Part shown: piece after piece, positions 52,200 through 60,747 of the stretch
Position numbering within the stretch: the stretch's first letter is position 1
Layout of the letters: each line of letters opens with the position of its first letter
NCBI RefSeq assembly: GCF_014636475.1
Contig: NZ_BMEL01000002.1
Location: forward strand, 124,001 to 188,000
DNA from: Halobacillus andaensis
GTDB lineage: Bacteria > Bacillota > Bacilli > Bacillales > Halobacillaceae
Reading direction: 5' to 3'
DNA: 64,000 bases
Notes under the pieces: generated by a model
What the model was told of the DNA's origin: nothing
Seen by the model: only the letters and a program-made list of their open reading frames with translations
Database searches by the model: none
Position numbers and translations under genes: made by a program

Positions 52200-52227
52200 T
52201 TATAATTGTATCGATACAATTAATCAA
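52199..52227 (-). promoter_or_regulatory. bglP promoter with operator in the spacer
   Basis: On the minus strand TTGATT (52227-52222) and TATAAT (52204-52199) are separated by exactly 17 nt. The perfect 18-bp palindrome AATTGTATCGATACAATT (52204-52221) fills that spacer. A bound repressor would exclude RNA polymerase. The likely ligand is the divergent GntR-type protein, 115 nt away. Confidence 0.75.
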
Positions 52228-52335
52228 TACCCTAACAAAATAATTATATATGTTTAAAATGCGTGAATGAGCCCCAGGGCTGTTTATGCTATAATGCTGG
52301 TAATGTAAGGATTAAAAAGGTAAAGAGGAATGTTT

Positions 52336-53046
52336 ATGTTAAAGTATCAGCAAATCGCAATCGACATCGAAAAATATATTGAAGAGCATAACCTTCAGCA
52401 AAGGGATAAACTGCCTGTCCTTGAAAATCTGATGGCACGATTTAACGTGAGTAAGAGCACGATTACGAAATCCCTGGATCTGTTGGAGAAAAAGGGAGTC
52501 GTATATCAAGTAAGGGGCAGCGGGATTTTTGTTCGAAGACATAACAGAGAAGGGTACATCAGTCTGTTATCAAACCAGGGATTTAAAAAGGACCTGGAAG
52601 AATTTAATGTCACATCTGAGGTGGTGGAGTTAAAGGTTTGTCAACCGACAGAAGAAGCCGCTTATAACTTGAACATCGATCAGCACCAGGAAGTTTATTA
52701 TGTGAAACGCATCCGCTACATTAACGGACAGACGCTTTGTCTGGAGGAGTCGTACTATAATAAATCGTCGGTAACCTACTTAAATCGGGAGATTGCCTCG
52801 GAGTCGATCTTTCATTACATTCAAGAAGGTCTCGGATTGAAGGTCGGTTTCTCAGATATTTACCTTCACGTCGATAAACTGAATGAAGAAGAAGCCGCGT
52901 ACTTAGGATTGAAAGAAGGGGATCCGAAGCTTTTCATGGAAAGCATATTTCATTTAACAAACGGGCAGCCGTTTGACTTTTCTAAAGTGACGTATAACTA
53001 TAAACACTCACAGTTCTTTCTACAGGCAAATAGTCATATATTATAA
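52336..53046 (+). CDS. GntR/UTRA-family regulator of the bgl operon
   Basis: 236 residues from ATG 52336 (AAAGAGG 8 nt upstream; ATG 52330 is too close to it). GntR winged helix about 1-68 (VSKSTITKSLDLLEKKGVVYQ), UTRA effector domain about 85-235 (YVKRIRYINGQTLCLEESYY). It is related to TreR and to BglR-type repressors, and probably senses a phosphorylated beta-glucoside. Divergent from bglP. Confidence 0.82.
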   Translation: MLKYQQIAIDIEKYIEEHNLQQRDKLPVLENLMARFNVSKSTITKSLDLLEKKGVVYQVRGSGIFVRRHNREGYISLLSNQGFKKDLEEFNVTSEVVELKVCQPTEEAAYNLNIDQHQEVYYVKRIRYINGQTLCLEESYYNKSSVTYLNREIASESIFHYIQEGLGLKVGFSDIYLHVDKLNEEEAAYLGLKEGDPKLFMESIFHLTNGQPFDFSKVTYNYKHSQFFLQANSHIL

Positions 53047-53051
53047 AGCGG

Positions 53052-53086
53052 AAAGCTTGATTTCTTCACGGGGAAATCAAGCTTTT
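53052..53086 (+). terminator. Terminator of the GntR-type gene
   Basis: AAAGCTTGATTTC pairs with GAAATCAAGCTTTT around a TTCACGGG-type loop. Confidence 0.85.
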
Positions 53087-53155
53087 ATTATTCTTGTGAA
53101 ACATATTTTACGTTGATTCGTACGATAAGTATGGAAAGAAAGCGAGGTTTTTTAT

Positions 53156-53599
53156 ATGGAAGTACATCACCCGGCGGGGTTCTGGAACAGGTTAGGAGCA
53201 AGAATTGTAGATGGTCTTTTATTGGCTATTCCACTTGGATTGATGACAATACTTATCCACGGCAGCTTTTTCCACGATGGTTACAGCCCGGTAGATCTAC
53301 TTGGCTACGTCTATGCGATTGTGCTTCCGGTCATTTGGTATGGATACACGGTAGGACGCAAGTTAATCGGAATCCGTATCGTACGGATGAACGGACAGAA
53401 TGTTGGCTTTGGTACGATGCTTTTAAGAGAAGTGGTAGGTACGCTCGTCTATATTGTGACACTTGGGATCGGCCTGATCGTCAGTGCATTTATGGTCGGA
53501 ATGAGGGAAGATAAACGGGCGATTCATGACTTTATTGCGGGCACGTATGTGACTAAGGAACCGCCGGAAGATCAGGAAGAAGAGGCCGCGGTGAAGTAA
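53156..53599 (+). CDS. RDD-family membrane protein
   Basis: 147 residues. The family hallmark residues are in AGFWNRLGARIVDGLLLAIP (Arg and Asp-Asp-like positions, about 6-25); three to four helices follow, with GYTVGRKLIGIRIVRMNG between helices 2 and 3 and DKRAIHDFIAGTYV near the end. Some RDD proteins transport ions or osmolytes (sodium-proton exchange in halophiles). SD AGGTTTTT is weak. Monocistronic, with a terminator after it. Confidence 0.85.
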   Translation: MEVHHPAGFWNRLGARIVDGLLLAIPLGLMTILIHGSFFHDGYSPVDLLGYVYAIVLPVIWYGYTVGRKLIGIRIVRMNGQNVGFGTMLLREVVGTLVYIVTLGIGLIVSAFMVGMREDKRAIHDFIAGTYVTKEPPEDQEEEAAVK

Positions 53600-53617
53600 A
53601 TGATGTAGAAGCTATAA

Positions 53618-53648
53618 AATAAGCAGACCGTTCGCGGCTGCTTATTTT
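53618..53648 (+). terminator. Terminator of the RDD gene
   Basis: AAATAAGCAG (53617-53626) pairs with CTGCTTATTT around an 11-nt loop, then T-run. Confidence 0.8.
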
Positions 53649-53660
53649 TTAATTTTAGAT

Positions 53661-53760
53661 ATCAGCGGAAATCACCTTTTATCAGCTAAACTATACTTAT
53701 ATCAGCGTTTTTTTTCCTTTATCAGCGAAAATGAGAATATATCAGCGTTTTTCAATCCCC
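53661..53760. repeat. Tandem array B: five 20-nt units with TATCAGCG core
   Basis: ATCAGC occurs at 53661, 53681, 53701, 53721 and 53741, an exact 20-nt period; each copy is preceded by T and four of five are followed by G. The rest of each unit is an A- or T-run and variable bases, and the last unit ends in CCCC, as in array A. It lies between the RDD terminator and the ECF sigma gene. Noncoding. Confidence 0.9.
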
Positions 53761-53873
53761 GGACAAATCCTTCAAAAGAAATTCACCTATTTTTTGAAAA
53801 AACTCCATCACTTCCTCCGCCTCATTCGTTATCTAAGTGAAGGAGCCAATAATTAGACAAAGTGAGTGGTCGT

Positions 53874-54338
53874 ATGGAAGTAAGTGATCTATATGAAGAA
53901 CTGAAAAGCGACCTGTTCCGATTCGCCTTTTCGATCGCGCGTCACGAACAAGAAGGGAAGGACCTTGTGCAGGATGCGTGGATCAAATCGTTAAAGGAAG
54001 AGCACCTGCTCGATCTGCCTCGTCATAAGCAAAAAGCGTGGTTCTATCGAGTAATGAAAAATAAGCTGATTGATGAACGAAGAAAAGATCAGCGCTTAAC
54101 CGAGTGGGATGATGAAGCGGATTTTCCCATTCATGAGCTGACGTTAAGTCGAATGGAGATGACCGAATTGCTCTCCCGCTTGTCGCCGGAGTTAAGTGAC
54201 ATTGTGTTTAAACGGTACTGGTTGGAATTATCGAGTAAAGAAATCGGTGAGCGGCTGGAGCTGCCTGCTTCTACCGTTCGCTTTAAGCTTCAGACTGCAA
54301 TGAAACAATTACGTAAATTTTTAGAGGAGGATGAATGA
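53874..54338 (+). CDS. ECF-type RNA polymerase sigma factor
   Basis: 154 residues from ATG 53874 (GTG 53862 is an alternative). Sigma region 2 is about 5-70 (LFRFAFSIARHEQEGKDLVQDAW, given in parts: FRFAFSIARHEQEGKD and VQDAWIKSL) and region 4 about 100-150 (LSPELSDIVFKRYWLELSSKEIGERL). It would redirect RNA polymerase to a small regulon. The overlapping downstream gene is not a membrane anti-sigma factor of the usual kind. The promoter gap holds array B at 100-210 nt upstream. Confidence 0.85.
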   Translation: MEVSDLYEELKSDLFRFAFSIARHEQEGKDLVQDAWIKSLKEEHLLDLPRHKQKAWFYRVMKNKLIDERRKDQRLTEWDDEADFPIHELTLSRMEMTELLSRLSPELSDIVFKRYWLELSSKEIGERLELPASTVRFKLQTAMKQLRKFLEEDE

Positions 54339-55534
54339 TGACTCAACGAATTGGAAATGTCGGACTGTTAAATTTAATGAATGCTACGGAAAAAAGCTTA
54401 CAAGATGTGGAGAGGATCGAGAACATTGGCATGATTTTATATCCTAAGGAAAAAGCGTACCTCCTGCCGAAATTAAACGTCGGCAACATCGGTCAATGTG
54501 TGGAGCTGCCAAAGGGGTATCAAGTGGTGAATAGCAACTTACACGTAGATCAAGCGTATTTTCAATCGTTAACGGAAGAAGTGAAGCTGTTCGTAAACGG
54601 TAATCTCATTGTTGAGCAAGATGTGCAGGCTGACGAGCTGAAGAACAGCTTGCTTGAGCTTAGAGTAAGCGGCAGCATTTATTGTCCGGACCACCTGACT
54701 GGCTCTCTTTTTCACATCATCTCGTATGGAGCCATGGATGTGGAGTCGTACGGAGAGGAAGAGCTGCGTTTTGAAAACGGGCATTTCGAGTTAACGAATG
54801 CCTACTTGCATTCAGCCGATCTTGCTATTCGGTTAACCGTAAACGGCAAGCTGCGATTACCTGTGGATTTAGACATGGCATTGTTTCAGCAAAAAATTCA
54901 CCAGATCGATGTCAATGGCAAGGTCAGGCTCTATGAATCTCAAGAAACGAATTTTTATAAAAAAGCAGGTTCGCTTTCCTCCAGCAAGGTGGAGGTCATT
55001 CCTGACGGTTACTTACAGCTGACGAAGCCGCTGCGCGTAAACAGCCGCTCCATTAAACGATTCCAAGGCAAAAAGCTCTACACGAACAAGCCGCTGATCA
55101 TTGAAGCGGATGTAACGCGTGACGCTTTTTCTATAGCATCCATTCATTCGACGTCCATTGTTATTTGTCCAGAAGAACTGGAGGATCTCGTATATGAAAC
55201 AGCCCCGCTGCTGGAAACAGAGGTTTTGTCGTACGAAGACCGTTTTCTATTTATCGAAGGGGAAGAGCGATGGACGAACGAACAACTGGAAGCTTTAGAC
55301 CATCCAACCGCGTTTATTGTAGACGGACAACTAATCATAGACGATAGTGTCACGCCTGAGGTTCTTTCATCAAAAATTAAAAGCTTAGATATTCTTGGCA
55401 TCGTCGCTGTAGAAAATCCTTCATTAAAAGGCAGCTTGCAGCAGGTGATACGAGTGAATACAGGAATGATTAAGGATGAGGGGATGAAGGCGAAAGATTC
55501 GAGTTTAGGCAATTTAGGAGAGTTGATGCTGTAA
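54335..55534 (+). CDS. Repeat-rich protein co-encoded with the sigma factor
   Basis: 399 residues, soluble, no signal peptide. It contains related units of roughly 60-70 residues: VKLFVNGNLIVEQDVQADEL, AIRLTVNGKLRLPVDLD..., TAFIVDGQLIIDDSVTPEVL and matching VSGSIYCP, VNGKVRLY, LGIVAVEN segments, so it is probably a beta-solenoid or repeated beta-sheet protein. It overlaps the sigma gene by 4 nt (ATGA), so the two are coupled; it may be the anti-sigma factor or the effector. Not a family I recognise. Confidence 0.65.
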   Translation: MMTQRIGNVGLLNLMNATEKSLQDVERIENIGMILYPKEKAYLLPKLNVGNIGQCVELPKGYQVVNSNLHVDQAYFQSLTEEVKLFVNGNLIVEQDVQADELKNSLLELRVSGSIYCPDHLTGSLFHIISYGAMDVESYGEEELRFENGHFELTNAYLHSADLAIRLTVNGKLRLPVDLDMALFQQKIHQIDVNGKVRLYESQETNFYKKAGSLSSSKVEVIPDGYLQLTKPLRVNSRSIKRFQGKKLYTNKPLIIEADVTRDAFSIASIHSTSIVICPEELEDLVYETAPLLETEVLSYEDRFLFIEGEERWTNEQLEALDHPTAFIVDGQLIIDDSVTPEVLSSKIKSLDILGIVAVENPSLKGSLQQVIRVNTGMIKDEGMKAKDSSLGNLGELML

Positions 55535-55569
55535 CGATGCTTAGCTTCTTATAGAAAGGAAGGAGCAAG

Positions 55570-55704
55570 ATGACGATCCATTTTTTCATCTTTACGATTC
55601 GTATTACGAGAAACAAAAAAGATAAAATGCCTATGAATAACCATCATAACGAGGCTCAAGAACAGTTGTTAAGCCGGAAAGCAACTTATCGGAATTTGTA
55701 TTAA
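55570..55704 (+). CDS. YrzI-family small protein
   Basis: 44 residues. The N-terminus MTIHFFIFTIRITRNKK matches the pattern of the Bac_small_YrzI family (MTINLFFFSITI...), small proteins of Bacillaceae thought to be linked to sporulation. SD AAGGAAGGAG is strong. It follows the repeat-rich protein gene by 35 nt and precedes a terminator. Confidence 0.7.
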   Translation: MTIHFFIFTIRITRNKKDKMPMNNHHNEAQEQLLSRKATYRNLY

Positions 55705-55714
55705 TCTCATAACT

Positions 55715-55753
55715 AAAAAATCCAGCACACTTGCAGATGTGTTGGATTTTTTC
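55715..55753 (+). terminator. Terminator of the sigma-factor operon
   Basis: AAAAAATCCA and CACA pair with TGTG and TTGGATTTTTT with a single mismatch; T-run downstream. Confidence 0.85.
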
Positions 55754-55789
55754 ATTATTTTAATAAATCAGAAAATTGTGGTAGTATAG

Positions 55790-55803
55790 CGTTACTAGTA
55801 ACG
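55790..55803. promoter_or_regulatory. Palindrome in the promoter of the OCD-symporter operon
   Basis: CGTTACTAGTAACG is a perfect 14-bp palindrome just downstream of a TAGTAT -10-like box (55783-55788) and 2 nt before the SD. It is a likely operator; no regulator gene is adjacent. Confidence 0.5.
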
Positions 55804-55816
55804 AAGGAGGGCTTAT

Positions 55817-56752
55817 ATGGACTATTTAACAGCAGAACAAGTCAACGAACGATTGACGATGGACGAAACGATTCGCTCCATTGAACAATTCTACTTAGAC
55901 GACAGCAATGGGGATATGATCATGCCTGATCGCATGCATATCGAAGACGGCGATAATACAAGTCTTTTAATGCCTTCCTATTATGGTGATTATTATGCAA
56001 CGAAGCTCGTCGGTGTAGCACCGAACAATACGTCACTTGGGAAGCCGACGATTCATGGACTGATGATTCTGTACAGCCGCAAGACGATGGAGCCTCTCTT
56101 AATGTGTGATGCGATGCCGATTACCGGGCTTCGTACGGGGGCGCTTGGCGGTCTTGGCATGAAGTATTTAGCGAAGGAGGAGGCTTCTTCTCTCGGAATT
56201 ATTGGAACCGGGACACAAGGGTGGAGTCACCTGCAGTCCGCCTGTGCAGTTCGCTCGATTCAAACCGTGAAGGTGTACAACCGCAGTCAGAATAAGCTTT
56301 CAACATTTATTAAACATGCGAGAGAGGCCTTTCCGGCACTACATATTGAACAAGCTTCGCCGGAAGAATTAGTCCGTGATTCTGACATTATTGTCACGAC
56401 AACCACCTCTGAAAAACCCGTGCTTCCTGAGCTTGATCCCGCAGCCTATAAAGGCAAGCAGATTGTCGGTGTCGGTTCATTCCACCCGGCGATGCAGGAG
56501 ATTCCTGACAGCATCTTAAAGGAGGCGGATGAAGTTTACGTCGATGCGCCGAGTGCTTTCCGTGAATCAGGCGATATGATTCGTGCGCAGGAGCTTGGCG
56601 TTGACCCTGAACAAACGCTGTCGCTTAAAGAGATCATTGAACGCAATCATCGTCCGCAGAACCCAGAGGGACAATCGATCATCTTCAAATCCGTAGGAGC
56701 GGCGATTTTTGATTTAGTCGTAACGAAAGCCTTATATGAAAAAATCCGATAA
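55817..56752 (+). CDS. Ornithine cyclodeaminase/mu-crystallin family protein
   Basis: 311 residues. Substrate domain with TSLLMPSYYGDYYATKLVGVAPNN (parts: LLMPSYYGDYYATKLVG), MLVCDA-like LLMCDAMPITGLRTGALGG (about 96-114), and an NAD Rossmann motif LGIIGTGTQGWSHL near 127. VGVGSFHPAMQEI follows. The family includes ornithine cyclodeaminase, alanine dehydrogenase and ketimine reductases. Because it is the first gene of an operon with a sodium symporter, it probably acts on the amino-acid-like solute imported. SD AAGGAGG. Confidence 0.82.
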   Translation: MDYLTAEQVNERLTMDETIRSIEQFYLDDSNGDMIMPDRMHIEDGDNTSLLMPSYYGDYYATKLVGVAPNNTSLGKPTIHGLMILYSRKTMEPLLMCDAMPITGLRTGALGGLGMKYLAKEEASSLGIIGTGTQGWSHLQSACAVRSIQTVKVYNRSQNKLSTFIKHAREAFPALHIEQASPEELVRDSDIIVTTTTSEKPVLPELDPAAYKGKQIVGVGSFHPAMQEIPDSILKEADEVYVDAPSAFRESGDMIRAQELGVDPEQTLSLKEIIERNHRPQNPEGQSIIFKSVGAAIFDLVVTKALYEKIR

Positions 56753-56768
56753 GAGAGGATGAGTCCGT

Positions 56769-56990
56769 GTGAAACAAATGACGAAATCAAAATGGAAAGA
56801 CCCCGGCATTATCATGGTAATTGCGCTCGCCATCATTTCCTCCATCGTTTGGATCTGGTGGCCGACGGAAGTGTATTGGATGGGCATCTCCCTTGCCGGA
56901 TGGCTGATGTTCTTCTGCTTTTTTATTTGGCTGCTATTAACCTTTATTTATGTCATTTGGATTGAAAAGATAGAAAAACGATCGAACTAA
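56769..56990 (+). CDS. Small two-helix subunit of the symporter
   Basis: 73 residues from an ATG-like start (GTG at 56769) with two membrane helices (about 13-30 and 37-62) and basic ends. A small hydrophobic subunit before a sodium:solute symporter is a common arrangement. SD AGGATG; 14 nt to the symporter gene. Confidence 0.7.
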   Translation: MKQMTKSKWKDPGIIMVIALAIISSIVWIWWPTEVYWMGISLAGWLMFFCFFIWLLLTFIYVIWIEKIEKRSN

Positions 56991-57004
56991 AGGAGCTGTA
57001 GACG

Positions 57005-58441
57005 ATGAAAGGAATGGAAACCTCCATATTAGCCTTCTACTTAATCTTCATGACCCTCATCGGCATCTATTTTGCCAAGAGAGCTCACTCATCAGAAGAT
57101 GATTACTGGACCGCAGGACGCAATATTAATAGTTTCGTAGGATCATTCGCTTTGTTTGCCGCTGTCGCAAGCTCAAGCTCCTTAATGGGAGCCGTTGGAT
57201 CAGGCGTCGCACTCGGCCTCCCTTTCTTATTCGCTTATGGATTCGGGGCGGTAGCCATTCCATCCTTTGCTCTCTTTCTGATCGCGGGGCAGATTCGACG
57301 CTCCGGCGTAAAAACGATGCCGGAGTTTTTCAAAATACGCTTTGGAAAACCGGTACAAATTGTAGCTGCCATCATCGTCGTTCTCAGTATGACGTTCTAT
57401 ATGGTGCCGCAGCTCACAGCCTCAGGCTTAATCGGTTCTTACGTGCTTGGCATTGAATATACCACCGCTGTTATTTTTCTTGGGATTGGATTTACCTTGT
57501 ATGCGGCCTTAGGCGGCATGTGGGCGATTACATATACCGACTTGATTCAAGGGGCCGTCATGGTGATTGGGATGCTCGTGCTTTCCATCATTATTTTGGC
57601 CGATCACGAAGGAGTAGGTACGTTAATTCAAGATGCTTTGGCTGTCGACCCTGCATTTGGTGAGGTCACACAGCCGTGGATGTCGTACTTTGGGTTGTTC
57701 ATCGCCTTCCTATGGTTTGGTGTCGTATCGCCATCCGCTGTGATGCGTAACTTCGCTTCACGTGATGCAAAAACTGCCCGTCGTTCTGCGCTCGGTGCCT
57801 GTATTTTATACCTTTGCGTCTTTATTTTCGGCGCGATCATTGCTTCTGCCGGAGCAAGTCTAGGCATTATCGGTTCCCTGGATAATCAGGACATGATTTT
57901 TATATCCGTGATTGAGCATTACATGCCGCCAATCCTCGCAGGGATTATGCTGGCTGGATTATTAGCTGCCATTATGTCGTCAGCTGATGCCATGCTGCTC
58001 GCCGTGTCGGCTGGTGTTGCTCATGATTTGTATAAAGGACACATTAATAAAAAGGCCTCCGAAAAGTCAGTCACGCGGATTGGGTTTGTCGTCATGATGC
58101 TCGCCAGTCTCGTCGGTATTTATTTCGCTATTGATCCACCACAGCTCATCGCGATTATGGTGGGCTGGGTCAGTGGCGCCATGCTGTCGGCCTTCGGTTT
58201 CCCGCTTGTCCTCGGCATTTGGTGGAAGCGGGCGAACATGGCTGGAGCATTGGCGGGGATGATCGGAGGATCCGTGGCGTTTATCATTATGGCCGCCTTG
58301 CCATTCGCTCTCGTGGCTGAGCCAATCGTCGCTGCCCCTGTATCTGCGATTCTTGTGATTGTCGTCAGCCTGATGACGTCTCCGCCACCTGAAGAAATGC
58401 AAAGCGAAGTGGATCGCTATCACACTCATATCGAGTCATAA
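57005..58441 (+). CDS. Sodium:solute symporter (SSS family)
   Basis: 478 residues, about 13 helices. SSS features: DDYWTAGRNINSFVGSFALFA (given here in parts: YWTAGRNINSFVGS, about 32-45) and the mid-protein LAGLLAAIMSSADAMLLAVSAG segment near 316-337, which holds Na2-site serines. It imports an unidentified solute, probably an amino acid or related compatible solute, using the sodium gradient. Encoded between the small subunit and an unknown protein. Confidence 0.9.
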   Translation: MKGMETSILAFYLIFMTLIGIYFAKRAHSSEDDYWTAGRNINSFVGSFALFAAVASSSSLMGAVGSGVALGLPFLFAYGFGAVAIPSFALFLIAGQIRRSGVKTMPEFFKIRFGKPVQIVAAIIVVLSMTFYMVPQLTASGLIGSYVLGIEYTTAVIFLGIGFTLYAALGGMWAITYTDLIQGAVMVIGMLVLSIIILADHEGVGTLIQDALAVDPAFGEVTQPWMSYFGLFIAFLWFGVVSPSAVMRNFASRDAKTARRSALGACILYLCVFIFGAIIASAGASLGIIGSLDNQDMIFISVIEHYMPPILAGIMLAGLLAAIMSSADAMLLAVSAGVAHDLYKGHINKKASEKSVTRIGFVVMMLASLVGIYFAIDPPQLIAIMVGWVSGAMLSAFGFPLVLGIWWKRANMAGALAGMIGGSVAFIIMAALPFALVAEPIVAAPVSAILVIVVSLMTSPPPEEMQSEVDRYHTHIES

Positions 58442-58453
58442 AGGATGAAGCCA

Positions 58454-59041
58454 ATGGAAACATTGAAACAGAAAAACCTCCGCCTCATCGGGACAGGCGG
58501 AGGCATAACCGAAAGCGAGCTGCCTAACGTCCTATATAAAAATTTGGGCGTGCAGATGAAAATGAACCGCAGCATCGACGCTGATTACATTAAAAACCAC
58601 ATCACGAGCACAAAGCGTGTGTATCACCCGATGTGGGTGGCCAAACTGCTCGTCATTGCTGATCGTAAACCTTTTCCACCGAGAAAAAAGCCGAACATGG
58701 TGTTCGTTGACGCCGTTTCCGGCTACCGCGGACTTTTTCCAACCGTGCCGCCGATGAACGATAGGGAAGTAGAAAACGGTGAAGTTGTCCCCGCGCAGTT
58801 GACGAAGCAGCAGGTCGAGGAGACATACATCCTAGACATTCAGCAAAATCAAATCAACCGCAGCTATGTATTAAAGAAGCCCAGCTATCAGCTTGAAGAA
58901 CTGTTCCTTACGTACTTGCCGCTCTGGAACGTACACGTTGACTCTAGCTACCTAACAAAGGAGTTCATCATTAACGCAAATACCGGCGAGTCGGAGGAGT
59001 ATATGAGTCAGTTGTGGGGAAGCGGAAAATGGCGGTTGTAG
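58454..59041 (+). CDS. Hypothetical protein of the symporter operon
   Basis: 195 residues from ATG 58454; ATG 58445 directly abuts AAAGG and is less likely. Soluble: RLIGTGGGITESELPNVLY near the start, HPMWVAKLLVIADRKPFPP (about 59-77), and a C-terminus ending EFIINANTGESEEYMSQLW. No family recognised. Its stop-to-start distance of 12 nt from the symporter gene puts it in the same operon. Confidence 0.65.
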   Translation: METLKQKNLRLIGTGGGITESELPNVLYKNLGVQMKMNRSIDADYIKNHITSTKRVYHPMWVAKLLVIADRKPFPPRKKPNMVFVDAVSGYRGLFPTVPPMNDREVENGEVVPAQLTKQQVEETYILDIQQNQINRSYVLKKPSYQLEELFLTYLPLWNVHVDSSYLTKEFIINANTGESEEYMSQLWGSGKWRL

Positions 59042-59059
59042 GAAAAATAGAGTTTGCTG

Positions 59060-59090
59060 CCCTGCCCTAACATAGGCAGGGTATTTGTTT
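59060..59090 (+). terminator. Terminator of the OCD-symporter operon
   Basis: CCCTGCC pairs with GGCAGGG around an 8-nt loop, followed by TATTTGTTT. Confidence 0.75.
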
Positions 59091-59118
59091 ATGGAGATTT
59101 GAATCGATTAATAGGAGA

Positions 59119-59597
59119 GAAAAAAAGAACATTCTTAGCGAACACTATCGTTTAGTGAAACTCGAGAGGTTCTCTTCCAGTTTTGTGAAGGAATAAAGCC
59201 AGAAGATTATACAGCAGAGCTTCAAGGCTTTGAATGGGGATCCATCCGTCATCTTCATGCCCACGTGGTTGAATGCTATCAAACGTGGATTGGAAAGTTT
59301 GCTTTAAAAGACCCTCTAGCAGTTAACGGGAAGGTCATCAAGGACGTAGAGGAAATGCGAAGCTTATTTCACCAGGTAGACGGGCTCGGCGAAGGATTTC
59401 TACATGAATACGAAACGAATCCTTCCCTAACATTAAAGGCGGTTTCCTGGCAGGATCATGAACTTGAGGTCTCTGTCCTTTGGCTGTTCACGCATACGAT
59501 GACGCATGAATTTCACCATAAAGGACAGATCCTGTCTATGGTTCGACACCTAGGCTGCGAACCCATCGATACAGATGTAGTTTTATACTTTTTGTGA
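59119..59597 (+). pseudogene. DinB-family gene, frameshifted and without a start codon
   Basis: From 59165 to 59597 one frame encodes a normal DinB protein body: REVLFQFCEGIKPEDYTAEL, GSIRHLHAHVVECYQTWIG, then WLFTHTMTHEFHHKGQILSMVRHLG. The expected N-terminus (KNILSEHYRLV) is in another frame at 59125-59157. Restoring one G after GTTTAGTG would join them as YRLVETREVLF. No ATG, GTG or TTG precedes the N-terminal part in frame. So the gene is probably inactive, unless translation starts at GTG 59265. Confidence 0.65.
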
Positions 59598-59631
59598 TAT
59601 AGAATCAAAAGGTATGACGCTTGTCTGCTTT

Positions 59632-60282
59632 TTAAAAAAACGCTGTCACTTTAACAACCGCCTTAAAAGCAAAGTAAACACCAAGCCCTATTAAGAACAA
59701 GCTCGCCGTTAAAGAGATGAGCTTCAATGCCCCGGGCTTTAACAATGATTTACTAAAGTGGACGGTGAGGGCCAAATTTACATTCCATAAACCGATCCCA
59801 ATAAAAATCGCGCTGTTAATGTAAAAGGCTCTTAGCACGTTTTCGTCTTGCAACGAATCACTAAGCACTGATCCGTAGATGCCTAACCAAAACAAAATGT
59901 TTAAAGGATTGAAGGCTGCTATGGAAATACCCGTAAGGTAAGGGCGAAGCAACCCGGGGCTAAAACGCTCTCCTCTATGATCGGATGAATCAATGACCGG
60001 TTCAGGTCGATTTAAGAAGCTTTGGATGCCTGTATAGGTTAAAACAAGGGCACCAAACACTAACAATGTAAGCTGCACGGCGTTTAAGGTTAAGTAATCG
60101 GAAAGGCCACGATACACAAGATACATTAAGGCGAGATCCGTCGTCATGCCGCCTGCTCCTACCAGCAAAGAAGGCCAGAATCCTTGATAAATCCCTCTTC
60201 TAATGATTTCTATGTTAATCGGTCCGATTGGGGCTGCCAGTGATAAACCAAGAACAATCTGCCTGATTAAAAGTAAGATCAT
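59632..60282 (-). CDS. LysE-family amino-acid exporter
   Basis: 216 residues with six helices. The family start LGLSLAAPIGPINIEIIRRG (about 11-30) and the second-half repeat-like YLTGISIAAFNPLNILFWLG (about 115-134, with NP motif) are diagnostic. It exports an amino acid or related metabolite; the substrate is unknown. SD GGGAGG upstream of ATG 60282. Monocistronic. Confidence 0.88.
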   Translation of the reverse strand: MILLLIRQIVLGLSLAAPIGPINIEIIRRGIYQGFWPSLLVGAGGMTTDLALMYLVYRGLSDYLTLNAVQLTLLVFGALVLTYTGIQSFLNRPEPVIDSSDHRGERFSPGLLRPYLTGISIAAFNPLNILFWLGIYGSVLSDSLQDENVLRAFYINSAIFIGIGLWNVNLALTVHFSKSLLKPGALKLISLTASLFLIGLGVYFAFKAVVKVTAFF

Positions 60283-60747
60283 GCCAAGTGCCTCCCTGGA
60301 TTAAAGAAGTTTGTCCTTATAGTTAATGATTGGACAAGGTAAATTAGAAGTAAAAGGCTGTAAAAAAAGAGGGGCATCTACTTTTAAATCAGTGGTTCAG
60401 AAAACGTCGAGAAATAATATAAATGGCAGGTAAAATTCCAAAGGATTTATTCTCGATTTTAATTAATAGGAAAAGGTGCTTTCAGTTTGTGAAATCAGCA
60501 AATTTATTAGCAGAATCATAATAACTGTTGACGTATTGTGATTCTGTCGATTTAAGGTCTTCAAGATAAGTGCAGGATTGTGAAAGGCTCATTTTCGAGA
60601 TGATGCTAAGAATTTGAAACTCATTATTTACATAAACATAGAGGTCGTTTATAAGTGGTAAATATGAGTAAAACGGACACATTCACTATTCCAAGGGAGA
60701 TATGTTTATGTATGTATGCTATAGAGTATATAGGCGTGGTTTCGTTA

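Noticed and set aside
60482-60682. A 66-residue minus-strand ORF in the gene-poor gap
   Set aside because: No SD, low-complexity composition and no recognisable pattern; likely chance in AT-rich DNA.
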